In this document: positions 26,922-35,565 of the stretch, piece by piece
How the letters are laid out: every line of letters begins with the position of its first letter
How positions within the stretch are numbered: position 1 is the first letter of the stretch
Assembly: GCA_019637295.1 (NCBI GenBank)
Contig: JAHBVX010000006.1
Span: forward strand, 310,001-374,000
Origin: Polyangiaceae bacterium
GTDB lineage: Bacteria; Myxococcota_A; Polyangia; Polyangiales; Polyangiaceae
DNA length: 64,000 nt
Direction of reading: 5' to 3'
Notes under the pieces: generated by a model
Databases searched by the model: none
Seen by the model: only the letters and a program-made list of their open reading frames with translations
Told to the model about the DNA's origin: nothing
Translations under genes and position numbers: made by a program

Positions 26922-27014
26922 GAGACTAAATCTAGCAACCCTTGAGGCTTCGTCCAACCCCAGAGTTGTCCGGAGGGGTAGCCGGGCGAGGTCTGAAAGG
27001 GCGCTCAGCACCCT

Positions 27015-28250
27015 TCAAGGGGGAGTGACGCCCTTTTGGCCCTTTTTCGCGAAGTGGGCGCGTAGGACATTTCGCGCAAGCTCGGGCCCCTTGATGCGCC
27101 AGGTAGGAGTGTTGACCACAAGCGCCGAGATCGCCACCTCGGGCTTGTCCGCCGGCGCGAAGCCGACGAACCAGGTGTAGTGCCGGTTCTGCTTGTGGCG
27201 AGTGAGGGTGCCGGTCTTGCCGGCCACCGCGATGCCCGGCAGGAACGCGCGCCCTCGCCCGTCGTGGAAGCTCTTGTAGGCCGAGCCGTTGGCGGTGGTC
27301 TGGAGCATCATGTCCGTCACCTCCTTGGCCGTCTCCGGCTTGACCGCGCGACGCAGCACCACGGGCTCGCGAGTCTCCTGCCAGAGCGTCTCTTGCCCGC
27401 GATGAATGGACTTGATGATGCGAGGCTCGAGCGCCACTCCGCCGTTGGCGACGGTCTGCGCGATGACCACACCCGCGAGGGGTGACATCCCCGTATGCCA
27501 AAAGCCTGCGGAGGCGCGGGCGAACTCCAGGGGGTCACCCGGGATGTCGATGGCCGAAGGCTCGTTCGGCACCACGAACGGAACCGGCGCGCCGAACCCG
27601 AAGGCGCCGCCCATCGCGGTCACGTCCTCGGGCGTCAGGTGCTTCTGGGCCAAACGCCCGAACACCACGTTGAGGCTCCGCCCCATGGCCATGGCTAACG
27701 TCGCGCACCATTTGTCGCGAGCGGGATCTTCCTTCAGTTCGTCCGCCGAGATGGCGCTGCGCCCACCGTGATAACACTGCTCGGTCTTCGCGCTGAGCCC
27801 GGACTTCTCCACCAGCGCGGCGCCGGTGATCACCTTGAAGATGCTGGCCGCAGGGGGCTCGGCCCGGACGTTGACGTCGAACTTGTCGCCTTCGTTGACG
27901 TAGCTCGCGTACGCAAGGATCTCTCCAGTTCGGACGTCTTGCATCACGACCGCGCCCTCGGGGACCCGGTACTTCTTCAGCTCCGTGACCGCCGCGCGCT
28001 GGACGACCGGGTCGAGGGTCAGCTCGGCGTGGCGACCGTCGCTGAGGGGGGCCACCACCCGGCGAGGCCGCATGTCGAGGCGAAGCAGGTCGAGGCCGGT
28101 CAAATCCGGGCCCTTGGGCGCCTCCGCGCTCCGGGGGCTGAGCTTGCGCAGCGCGCCCTCGAAGCCGATGTCGCCACGAACCACGGGTACGAGCGCCGAG
28201 ATGATTCCCACCGCGGTTCCGATGCCGATCCACCTCGTCCAGCTCGTCAT
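27015..28250 (-). CDS. Penicillin-binding transpeptidase
   Basis: 411 residues: one N-terminal membrane helix (~7-24), a short linker, and a transpeptidase domain that cross-links peptidoglycan in the periplasm. The active-site triads are intact: SIFK (Ser136, Lys139), SLN (192-194) and KTGT (345-348). It is shorter than class B PBPs such as FtsI or PbpA (about 580 residues), because the N-terminal dimerisation domain is nearly absent. ATG at 28250 follows an AT-containing divergent promoter region shared with phoH. It may be a specialised D,D-transpeptidase or a beta-lactam-sensing enzyme of the same fold. Confidence 0.9.
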   Translation of the reverse strand: MTSWTRWIGIGTAVGIISALVPVVRGDIGFEGALRKLSPRSAEAPKGPDLTGLDLLRLDMRPRRVVAPLSDGRHAELTLDPVVQRAAVTELKKYRVPEGAVVMQDVRTGEILAYASYVNEGDKFDVNVRAEPPAASIFKVITGAALVEKSGLSAKTEQCYHGGRSAISADELKEDPARDKWCATLAMAMGRSLNVVFGRLAQKHLTPEDVTAMGGAFGFGAPVPFVVPNEPSAIDIPGDPLEFARASAGFWHTGMSPLAGVVIAQTVANGGVALEPRIIKSIHRGQETLWQETREPVVLRRAVKPETAKEVTDMMLQTTANGSAYKSFHDGRGRAFLPGIAVAGKTGTLTRHKQNRHYTWFVGFAPADKPEVAISALVVNTPTWRIKGPELARNVLRAHFAKKGQKGVTPP

Positions 28251-28401
28251 GGCCTGACCGGGGTAACGAACTGCGTCCCAAACGGCCAAGTTATGGGCAA
28301 AAATCTGGCGCCCCGGAGCCCTCGGGCTCGAGGCTCCGTGACACGCCGTCCGAGTGCTATTCTGCGCGGCGAGGCCCAGGCTCCCTGACCTCGCCGACCC
28401 C

Positions 28402-29427
<1,026 letters not shown>

Positions 29428-29429
29428 TG

Positions 29430-31427
29430 ATGACCGACACGCACGAACCTCAGGCGACGCTACGCAAGCTCAGCCCAAAGGCGGAGGCCACGGTGGCGGC
29501 GATGACGCAGCTCGCGGAGAGCATCGCGCGGGAGCTCACGCTGCCCGGGGTGACCATCGCGAGGCCGCACCCGCTCTTGGTGATGGTGCGCAAGGGTCCC
29601 CACGCCGCGCTGCTCGCCCCGATGGAGGTCTGGGATCGCGGACGGCACCTGTTCGAGGCCTACACGGAGCAGCTCGCCAGCGCCGAGATGCGCCTCGTCC
29701 TGCTGGGCCGCTCGACCGACGGCAAGAGCCTGGCGGAGGCCCACAACCTCGGGCTGCTCGCGGTGATCCCCGGCGCCCCCACGCCGGCGGAGGTCTCCGT
29801 CGCGCTCGCTCAGGCCTTCGAGTACATGGACGTGAAAGCGCGCAGCGAGAGCCGCGGGAAGTGGCTCAACCGCTACCGCTACGAGCTGGGTGAGCTGATC
29901 GAGATCGCCCGGGCGCTCACCACCGAGCGCGAGATCGACCGACTGCTGCACCTGATCCTCGAGAAGAGCCGGTTCGTCACGGCGGCAGACGCGGGCAGCC
30001 TGTACGTGGTGGAGGGCGACGACCCAGACCCGGCCCAGCGCCAGCTGCGCTTCAAGACCAGCCAGAACGACTCGGTGTCCTTCGACTCACGCGAGTTCAC
30101 CATGCCCATCAGCCGCCGCAGCATGGCCGGCTACGTGGCGCTCGAGAAGTCGACGCTGCGCATCGACGACGCCTACGAGATGCCCGCTGGGTCGCCCTTC
30201 GGCTTCGATCGCTCCTTCGACGAGAAGGTGGGCTATCGCACCAAGAGCATGCTGTGCACCCCCCTGGTCTCCAGCAAGGGCGAGGTGATCGGCGTGCTGC
30301 AGCTGATCAACAAGAAGAAGGAACCCGCGCAGAAGCTGACCACCGCGGAGGACTGCGAGCGGTGGGTGGTGCCGTTCGACGACCGCAGCGAGCAGCTGCT
30401 CCAGACCCTGGCCGCACAGGCGGGTATCGCCCTCGAGAACGCCATCCTGTACGACGAGATCCGCACCATCTTCGAGGGCTTCGTGCGCGCCAGCGTGGAC
30501 GCCATCGAGCAGCGGGATCCGACGACCAGCGGTCATAGTCGACGGGTCGCGGAGCTGACGGTGGGTCTGGCGCAAGCGGTCGAGCGCGTGGACACCGGAC
30601 CCTACGCGGACGTGGTCTGGAAGCGGGAGGACTTGCGCGAGCTCGAGTACGCCTCGCTCCTGCACGACTTCGGCAAGATCGGCGTGCGCGAGCACGTCCT
30701 CGTCAAGGCGAAGAAGCTCTACCCCCACGAGCTCGACGCAGTTCAGCACCGCTTCGAGTTCGTCAGCCGTTCGCTGGAAGTGGACGTGCTGCGGCGCAAG
30801 ATCGCGGCGCTCGAGCGCGGCGCCCCGCGGGACGACCTGGCAGCTCTGGACGAGGAGCTCGCGGCCAATCGCGCTCGTCTCGCGGACGCCTGGCAGACGG
30901 TCCTGCACGCCAACGAGCCCACCGTGCTGGCCGCGGGCGACTTTCAGAAGATCGCCGACCTCGGCCGGCAGACCTTCGCGCAGCTCGACGGCATCGTCGC
31001 TCCGCTGCTGTCGGAGCGCGAAGTCAAGAGCTTGAGCGTGATGCGCGGGTCACTCACGACGGAGGAGTTCGACGAGATCCGCAGTCACGTGACCCACACC
31101 TATCGCTTCCTGTCGAAGATCCCGTGGGGCAAGAGCTTCACGCGAGTCGCCGTGATCGCGGGCGCACACCACGAGAGGCTCAACGGCACGGGCTACCCCA
31201 ACCGACTGCGCAGCGAGGAGATCCCGGTGCAGTCCAAGATGATGACCATCAGTGACATCTTCGACGCTCTGACCGCCAGCGACCGCCCCTACAAGCGGGC
31301 CGTACCCATCGAGAAGGCGATCGGGATCTTGGATCTCGAGGTGAAGGACGGCCACGTGGACGCCGAGCTGGTGCGCATCTTCAAGGAAGCTCGCTCCTGG
31401 GAGCCCATCATGGGCGCGCTGTACTGA
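29430..31427 (+). CDS. GAF-HD-GYP signalling protein with inserted helical region
   Basis: 665 residues from ATG 29430; GTG 29427 is the alternative and overlaps the phoH stop. A ribosome site (GAAGGGGA) precedes it. Residues 1-~145 are an unassigned N-terminal domain, ~150-330 a GAF domain, and ~350-640 an HD-GYP cyclic-di-GMP phosphodiesterase-type domain. HD motif LLHDFGKIGVREHVL lies near residue 411, and HHERLNGTGYP near 580, where many active enzymes have Asp instead of the Asn. Between them is ~125 residues of extra coiled sequence (KIAALERG, DEELAANRARL), including what looks like a repeat of the LTxEE-H segment. Cytosolic. Confidence 0.88.
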   Translation: MTDTHEPQATLRKLSPKAEATVAAMTQLAESIARELTLPGVTIARPHPLLVMVRKGPHAALLAPMEVWDRGRHLFEAYTEQLASAEMRLVLLGRSTDGKSLAEAHNLGLLAVIPGAPTPAEVSVALAQAFEYMDVKARSESRGKWLNRYRYELGELIEIARALTTEREIDRLLHLILEKSRFVTAADAGSLYVVEGDDPDPAQRQLRFKTSQNDSVSFDSREFTMPISRRSMAGYVALEKSTLRIDDAYEMPAGSPFGFDRSFDEKVGYRTKSMLCTPLVSSKGEVIGVLQLINKKKEPAQKLTTAEDCERWVVPFDDRSEQLLQTLAAQAGIALENAILYDEIRTIFEGFVRASVDAIEQRDPTTSGHSRRVAELTVGLAQAVERVDTGPYADVVWKREDLRELEYASLLHDFGKIGVREHVLVKAKKLYPHELDAVQHRFEFVSRSLEVDVLRRKIAALERGAPRDDLAALDEELAANRARLADAWQTVLHANEPTVLAAGDFQKIADLGRQTFAQLDGIVAPLLSEREVKSLSVMRGSLTTEEFDEIRSHVTHTYRFLSKIPWGKSFTRVAVIAGAHHERLNGTGYPNRLRSEEIPVQSKMMTISDIFDALTASDRPYKRAVPIEKAIGILDLEVKDGHVDAELVRIFKEARSWEPIMGALY

Positions 31428-31480
31428 GCAGTCGCGGACAGGGAGCCGGCGCGGCCCGGCCGCGATGGCGGCGAGGCCGC

Positions 31481-32263
31481 CTACTTCGCCACCGCGGTGA
31501 ACTCGAGGTGCACGGGTGACTCCTTGTTCACCTTGGAGCCCATGGCCTCGAGGGTGCGCTGCGCCAGCTTGCCGAAGGCCTCGCGTGGGCGAACGTCGTG
31601 CGTGGCGAGATCGACCACGACGGGCTCGACCGTCTTGGCGCTGACGGAGACGAGCTTGTCCCCCTCGAACTTGAACGTCGCCTCGATCTTCGCGCGCTTG
31701 GGCGCCACGCGCTCGTGGAGGCGCAGCTCGCCCACCGCGGTGGCGGTGATCTTGCGCTCGGCGCCGGTGAGCTTGGTCAGGTCTTTCTCGGACGCGTCCT
31801 CGAGCCGCGTGATCTTGAACTCTACCCAGCGGTTCTTCTCGCGCACGTCCTTGGGAGCATCCTCACCGATCTCCAACCACGCCCGCGCGTGCTCGTTCTG
31901 CGTGTCGCTCTTGGCCCGCTCGCCGTACTCGCCCTGCTCGTTCTCGCGCTTCTCTTGGTAGAGCACCAGCTTGTCCAGATCCACCTTGACGAGCGCGCTG
32001 GACTTGCTCACGTCCTTCGGGTCGACGAAGAGCTCACCCGCGGTCGAGTCGGGCGCCTCGCCGTGGATCTTCTCGAGCGGGGCATGCATCAAGAAGGTGG
32101 CCTTGCCGCCCGGCTGGACGGTGAAGGCGATGGCCGACTCGCTCGGCCGCTCGGCGGCGCCGAGGGCGCTCGAGGTGGGCGCGGCGCCGCTGTCCGACTT
32201 CTTGTCGCAGCCCATGACGAGCGGCGTGACGACCAAGCAGGCCGCGATGATGTGATGGCGCAT
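31481..32263 (-). CDS. YceI-like lipoprotein
   Basis: 260 residues. ATG at 32263 gives a lipoprotein signal (VVTPLVMGC, then DKKSDSG). Residues ~50-250 resemble the YceI lipocalin-like fold that binds isoprenoid chains: KATFLMHAPLEKIHGEA, then TAGELFVDPKDVSKSSAL, and late strands IEATFKFEGDKLVSVSA. It would sit in the periplasm or outer membrane. The call rests on fold pattern, not on catalytic residues. It is convergent with the HD-GYP gene. Confidence 0.75.
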   Translation of the reverse strand: MRHHIIAACLVVTPLVMGCDKKSDSGAAPTSSALGAAERPSESAIAFTVQPGGKATFLMHAPLEKIHGEAPDSTAGELFVDPKDVSKSSALVKVDLDKLVLYQEKRENEQGEYGERAKSDTQNEHARAWLEIGEDAPKDVREKNRWVEFKITRLEDASEKDLTKLTGAERKITATAVGELRLHERVAPKRAKIEATFKFEGDKLVSVSAKTVEPVVVDLATHDVRPREAFGKLAQRTLEAMGSKVNKESPVHLEFTAVAK

Positions 32264-32422
32264 GAACGAATACTCTCCTGACTGGCCCCCCACGACACCT
32301 CGGGTCCGCTGCGTTACGCGGGAGCCCCGCGAGCGGTGTCCCGCATCCCGCCCGGGCCGTCAAGGCAGGCGAGGCCGGGCCGGGCCCGGCGGCCCGGGGG
32401 AGGCCTCGCGGCGAGGGTCCGC

Positions 32423-33277
32423 TCAGTACGCCACGCCCGAGTACGGGCACTTCTTCAGCATGTCGGCGTCACAGGGGGACGGCGGCATGCAGTTGAACCA
32501 CTCCGGGCAAGCCGTGCTCTGCTCGCAGCCGCAGCCACAGCTGTTCGAGAAGGGGGTGGTGTGCTCTGGGCAGGTGTACTTGACGGCCGCGCACTGGGCC
32601 GGGCTGGTCGCGACGTAGTCCCGCCACCACTCCTTGTTGGGATCGCACATGCAGCCAATCTTGGTGCAGCCCACGCCTTGCTCCGTACACGTGCAGGTGT
32701 TGCAGCCGTCGAGCGCGGGGAAGGACTCACCCGGCTTGTAGGTCTTGCCGGCGTAGGTGCAGGTCTTCTCGCAGTACAGCAGCGTGCACGCGACGAACCC
32801 GTCACTCTGGCAGGTGCAGCTGTTGCAGCCGTCGCCGGCGGGGAAGCTGGCGCCCACCGGGTACGGCTTGCCCTCGTGCACGCAGCCCGTGCAGGCGAGC
32901 TCCGTGCAGCCCACGGCGCCCGAGTCCGTGCACTCGCAGGTGTTGCAGCCGTCCGTCGCGGGGAACTTGTCACCAGCCTGATACGTCTTTCCGTCGTAGA
33001 GGCACTCTGCAGGACCGCACCACATGGCGGTGCAAGCGACGAGGCCGTCCGAGCCACACGAGCACGTATTGCAGTCCAGACTGAACGACTCGCCAGCCTT
33101 GTAGGTCTTGCCATTGAACTCGCAGGTGACGCCTCCAGCGCCGCCGCTGCCCGCGGATCCGCCGCTTCCGTCCGTCTCGGTAGTGGAGCCGCCGCACGCG
33201 CCGAGCAGCGCGAAGAGCGCGAACAGCACCGTGCCCAAGAGCCACTTCCCCGTCGAGCCTGATCGTCGTGTCGCCAT
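32423..33277 (-). CDS. Lipoprotein with repeated cysteine modules (VWC/pacifastin-like)
   Basis: 284 residues from ATG at 33277; an ATG at 33298 would add seven. A lipoprotein signal (ALFALLGAC) and Gly/Ser linker are followed by five copies of a module of ~40 residues: C-x-[YFH]-x-G-K-x-Y-x-x-G-x-x-F, then CNTCTC or close variant, then G-x-x-[AG]CT-x-x-x-C. The CN-x-C-x-C...G...CT-x3-C pattern is that of pacifastin-type protease inhibitors and VWC domains. A final unit (~215-284) has paired Cys in CGCGCEQS. The modules are probably disulphide-bonded and exposed. Inhibitor or adhesion function is inference. Confidence 0.85.
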   Translation of the reverse strand: MATRRSGSTGKWLLGTVLFALFALLGACGGSTTETDGSGGSAGSGGAGGVTCEFNGKTYKAGESFSLDCNTCSCGSDGLVACTAMWCGPAECLYDGKTYQAGDKFPATDGCNTCECTDSGAVGCTELACTGCVHEGKPYPVGASFPAGDGCNSCTCQSDGFVACTLLYCEKTCTYAGKTYKPGESFPALDGCNTCTCTEQGVGCTKIGCMCDPNKEWWRDYVATSPAQCAAVKYTCPEHTTPFSNSCGCGCEQSTACPEWFNCMPPSPCDADMLKKCPYSGVAY

Positions 33278-33352
33278 CTGCGCCGTCTCCTGTGCCAATG
33301 CCAGCCCTTGACTGCTGCAACTAACCCAATTCCAAGATCCGTGCCACTCGGC

Positions 33353-35062
33353 TCAGCGCCTGTACAGCCAGGCCACCGGCACGCCGTGGTGGGTGCCCAC
33401 GTGTGCGGGGGAGCTCGTCCCGTAGGCCATCCAGATCTGCTGCTCCACGCGCCTCATGTGAGGTTCGTGGTGGTACACGGCGAGGTCGCTCGACTCGATG
33501 GTCCAGGCCCCGCGCAGATCCGAGCGCAGCATGCCGTCAGCCACCATCTGGGTCCAGCTCTGCATCGCGGTGTCGTGTATGAACACCGGAGCCCCCGGGC
33601 GCGCGTGCTCGTTCAGGTACGGGGCGAGCGAGCCGGTGGTGTAGCCCCAGAAGGTGCGGTTGAGTCCGAGGGTGGCGGCGCCGGGCGCGCCGCCGACCAG
33701 CGGCGTGTAGGCGCTGAGGCCCCAGGGATGCGACTCGAGGGTGATGGCTACTGGCGCCGCGAGCACGGTCGCGGCCAGGCCGCCCCCGAGCGCGTGCCGC
33801 AGAATCCCCTGCCGCAACCGAGGCCACGAACGGCTGGCGTGCTCGCAGACCAACACGAACGCCCGCGCGGCGAACAGACACATGAACGGGTAGGCCGTGA
33901 TCCAGTGCTTCGTGCCGCCGAAGATGGGCGTGTTCTTCGAGAACCACGGCGCGTAGCTGGTCAAGATGCAGAGCAGCCAGAGCACGTCGGTGCTGAAGCG
34001 CTGGCGCTCTTCGGCGCTGGCGGCCGCTCGCGGCGGCAGGCTGCGCCCGAGCCAGCCGAGCACGCGCTGACTCCACGAGCGATAGCGAGTCGAGAGCGCG
34101 TGCCGCGCCGAGTCCGAGAGCCCCACCACGAAGAGGAGCAGGGTCACCGCGGGCACCGTCGCGGCGGTCATCAGCCACGCGTAGCCGCGCGGCATGGGCG
34201 GCTTCCAGTAGGTGCGCCCGAGAAACTCCATGTTGTAGTAGTCGTGGTGCATGTGGAACGCGACGTAGGCGGCGAGGCGCCGCCCGGTGTCGTTCCAGAT
34301 CCACGGCCACAGCAGGTAGAACACTACCGGCCCGATGGTGGCCATGGTGAGCAAGGAGGTCGGTATGGCCAAGCGGCCGACGCGGAAGTTGCGCCACAGG
34401 CCCTGGCCCCGCACGATGACGAACCACGCCACCAGCGCCGGCGGCAACAGCCACGAGTTGTGCTTCGTGTTCAGCAGCAGGCCGTACAGCACACCGGTCA
34501 AGATCGCCCAGCCCAGGCCACGATCGAGCGAGCGCCAGAACGCGTAGCTCGTGAGCAGCCACATCGCCGCGACGGGCAGGTCGAAGCAGTCGAGGTGCGC
34601 GTGGTAGAAGATGCGCGGCATCATCGCGAACAGCACCGCAGCCACGACGCCGGCGAGTCGTCCGATGGCGCGCGCGCCCCACGCGTACGTGACGGCTACC
34701 GCGACCCCACTGAGCACCATGCCGGGGAAGCGGAACGCGGTGCCGGCCGTCGAGAACCACTGCCACTTCTCGAACAGGTAGCGATGCGAGAGGGCGAACA
34801 GCGTCTTGATCAGCGCCGGGTGTTCGTTGTTCGCCGCCCAGTAGCGATCGACGACCGCGCGCGACAGCGCCTCCTGCGGATTGGTCAGCAGGATGTCGAG
34901 CCACGCGCCGTAGCTGCGGGCCGCCTGAAAGTAGAAACCCTCGTCGCGGGCGTAGCCGAGGTCCGAGCTGGTCCCGAGCAGCAGCGCGACGTACGCCACG
35001 CCGAGCCCCAGCGCGATGGCGGGATCGGCGGCGCGGGCGAGCAGGCGGCCGGGGACGCTCAT
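33353..35062 (-). CDS. GT-C (ArnT/PMT-like, GT39-type) membrane glycosyltransferase
   Basis: 569 residues with ~11 membrane helices. The first periplasmic loop holds RDEGFYFQAARSYG, the Asp-Glu motif that binds metal and polyprenyl-phosphate sugar in this superfamily; EHPALIKTLFAL and LLLNTKHNSWLLPPA follow as in ArnT-like enzymes. A soluble C-terminal part (~500-569) lies on the periplasmic side. It should transfer a sugar from a lipid-phosphate donor to a lipid, protein or glycan in the periplasm; the acceptor is unknown. ATG 35062 is chosen because the residues before it in a longer frame are not membrane-like. It is separated from the upstream gene by the hairpin array. Confidence 0.88.
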   Translation of the reverse strand: MSVPGRLLARAADPAIALGLGVAYVALLLGTSSDLGYARDEGFYFQAARSYGAWLDILLTNPQEALSRAVVDRYWAANNEHPALIKTLFALSHRYLFEKWQWFSTAGTAFRFPGMVLSGVAVAVTYAWGARAIGRLAGVVAAVLFAMMPRIFYHAHLDCFDLPVAAMWLLTSYAFWRSLDRGLGWAILTGVLYGLLLNTKHNSWLLPPALVAWFVIVRGQGLWRNFRVGRLAIPTSLLTMATIGPVVFYLLWPWIWNDTGRRLAAYVAFHMHHDYYNMEFLGRTYWKPPMPRGYAWLMTAATVPAVTLLLFVVGLSDSARHALSTRYRSWSQRVLGWLGRSLPPRAAASAEERQRFSTDVLWLLCILTSYAPWFSKNTPIFGGTKHWITAYPFMCLFAARAFVLVCEHASRSWPRLRQGILRHALGGGLAATVLAAPVAITLESHPWGLSAYTPLVGGAPGAATLGLNRTFWGYTTGSLAPYLNEHARPGAPVFIHDTAMQSWTQMVADGMLRSDLRGAWTIESSDLAVYHHEPHMRRVEQQIWMAYGTSSPAHVGTHHGVPVAWLYRR

Positions 35063-35303
35063 TCGGGCGCGAGACTGCCACAAGGCGCCCCGGGAGAGGC
35101 CCTCGGACCGGCGTAGGCCCGCAAGCCGGGCGGGGTTCTTGCTCCATCGCTCGCGTGATCGTTCAGATCTGAAATTACCCCCAGAGAACTGCCTGTAAGT
35201 TACTGTAATTAAAAGGGCACTGCTGTGGCATGCCGGATGCAATGTAGGAGAGCGGCGGCGGCATAGGAGCCCCAGGCAACCGCCCCCGCCTGTTCAAACT
35301 ACG
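35063..35303. other. Non-coding stretch before the hairpin array
   Basis: No plausible gene was found. The first ~100 bases are the leader of the glycosyltransferase gene; 35162-35214 is AT-rich and carries short symmetric and repeated motifs described separately. The remaining ~85 bases up to the first hairpin are GC-rich and show no open frame of note. Confidence 0.6.
35162..35214. promoter_or_regulatory. AT-rich regulatory segment with palindrome and direct repeats
   Basis: This is the most AT-rich stretch of the neighbourhood. TTCAGATCTGAA at 35162-35173 is a perfect 12-bp palindrome. CTGTAA occurs twice, starting at 35193 and 35203, ten bases apart (TTACAG on the minus strand), one helical turn, as seen at sites for dimeric regulators. 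It can serve the leftward glycosyltransferase gene (start 100 bases away) or a rightward transcript into the hairpin array. No canonical -10/-35 pair could be assigned. Confidence 0.45.
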
Positions 35304-35349
35304 CACGGCGCCCAAGCGCATCCCCCCTCCGCAAGGGCGCCGTGTTTTT
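35304..35349 (+). repeat. Hairpin unit 1
   Basis: Outer arms CACGGCGCCC (35304-35313) and GGGCGCCGTG (35335-35344) pair perfectly over ten bases. After a symmetric AA/AA internal loop, GCG pairs with CGC and closes the 11-base loop CATCCCCCCTC. Five T's follow (35345-35349), giving an intrinsic-terminator look. Confidence 0.85.
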
Positions 35350-35355
35350 CACTCC

Positions 35356-35401
35356 GCACTGCGGCCGAAGACGCATCCCCCCTCCGTCCCGGCCGTGGTG
35401 C
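35356..35401 (+). repeat. Hairpin unit 2
   Basis: Arms GCACTGCGGCC (35356-35366) and GGCCGTGGTGC (35391-35401) pair over eleven positions if two G-U wobbles are allowed. The inner stem GACG/CGTC closes the loop CATCCCCCCTC (35374-35384). The two wobbles make more sense for RNA than for DNA. This unit alone lacks a T tract. Confidence 0.8.
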
Positions 35402-35410
35402 CCTACTACC

Positions 35411-35463
35411 CCACGGCGGCCAACAGACGATCCCCCCTCCGTCCCGGCCGCCGTGGTTTTTTT
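35411..35463 (+). repeat. Hairpin unit 3
   Basis: Arms CCACGGCGGCC (35411-35421) and GGCCGCCGTGG (35446-35456) pair perfectly over eleven bases; the inner stem GACG/CGTC closes the ten-base loop ATCCCCCCTC. Seven T's follow at 35457-35463. Confidence 0.85.
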
Positions 35464-35467
35464 CCCG

Positions 35468-35519
35468 CACGGCAAGCTCGACGATCCCCCCTCCGTCGAG
35501 CTTGCCGTGTTCTTTTTTT
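35468..35519 (+). repeat. Hairpin unit 4
   Basis: A perfect 16-bp stem, CACGGCAAGCTCGACG (35468-35483) with CGTCGAGCTTGCCGTG (35494-35509), closes the loop ATCCCCCCTC without any internal loop. The run TTCTTTTTTT follows (35510-35519). This is the strongest terminator-like structure of the four and would end a rightward transcript. Confidence 0.88.
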
Positions 35520-35565
35520 GTCCTGACGACGCGGTGACGACGGTGCTCTGCGACCGCGCGCCCGC

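Larger units (their letters stand above)
35304..35519 (+). ncRNA. Candidate small-RNA array: four tandem hairpins with shared C-rich loop
   Basis: Four hairpins lie head to tail; their C-six loop cores start at 35322, 35377, 35432 and 35486, that is 55, 55 and 54 bases apart. Each has a GC-rich outer stem of 10-16 pairs and, in three, a small internal loop and a short inner stem. The stems differ between units but stay paired, whereas the apical loop (C)ATCCCCCCTC is constant. Units 1, 3 and 4 are followed by T runs on the + strand. The loop resembles the 16S rRNA end GAUCACCUCC, so it could pair with Shine-Dalgarno sequences, as in C-rich-loop RNAs such as CcsR. Both flanking genes are on the opposite strand. 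Confidence 0.5.

Noticed and set aside
32264-32422. GC-rich palindromic stretch between two lipoprotein genes as a terminator
   Set aside because: Several short G/C complementary runs exist, but none makes a clear stem-loop with a T tract; it is probably base composition.
35304-35519. Hairpin array as a CRISPR array
   Set aside because: What repeats is a structure and a short loop, not a long constant repeat with unique spacers; the variable parts are paired arms. No cas genes are nearby.
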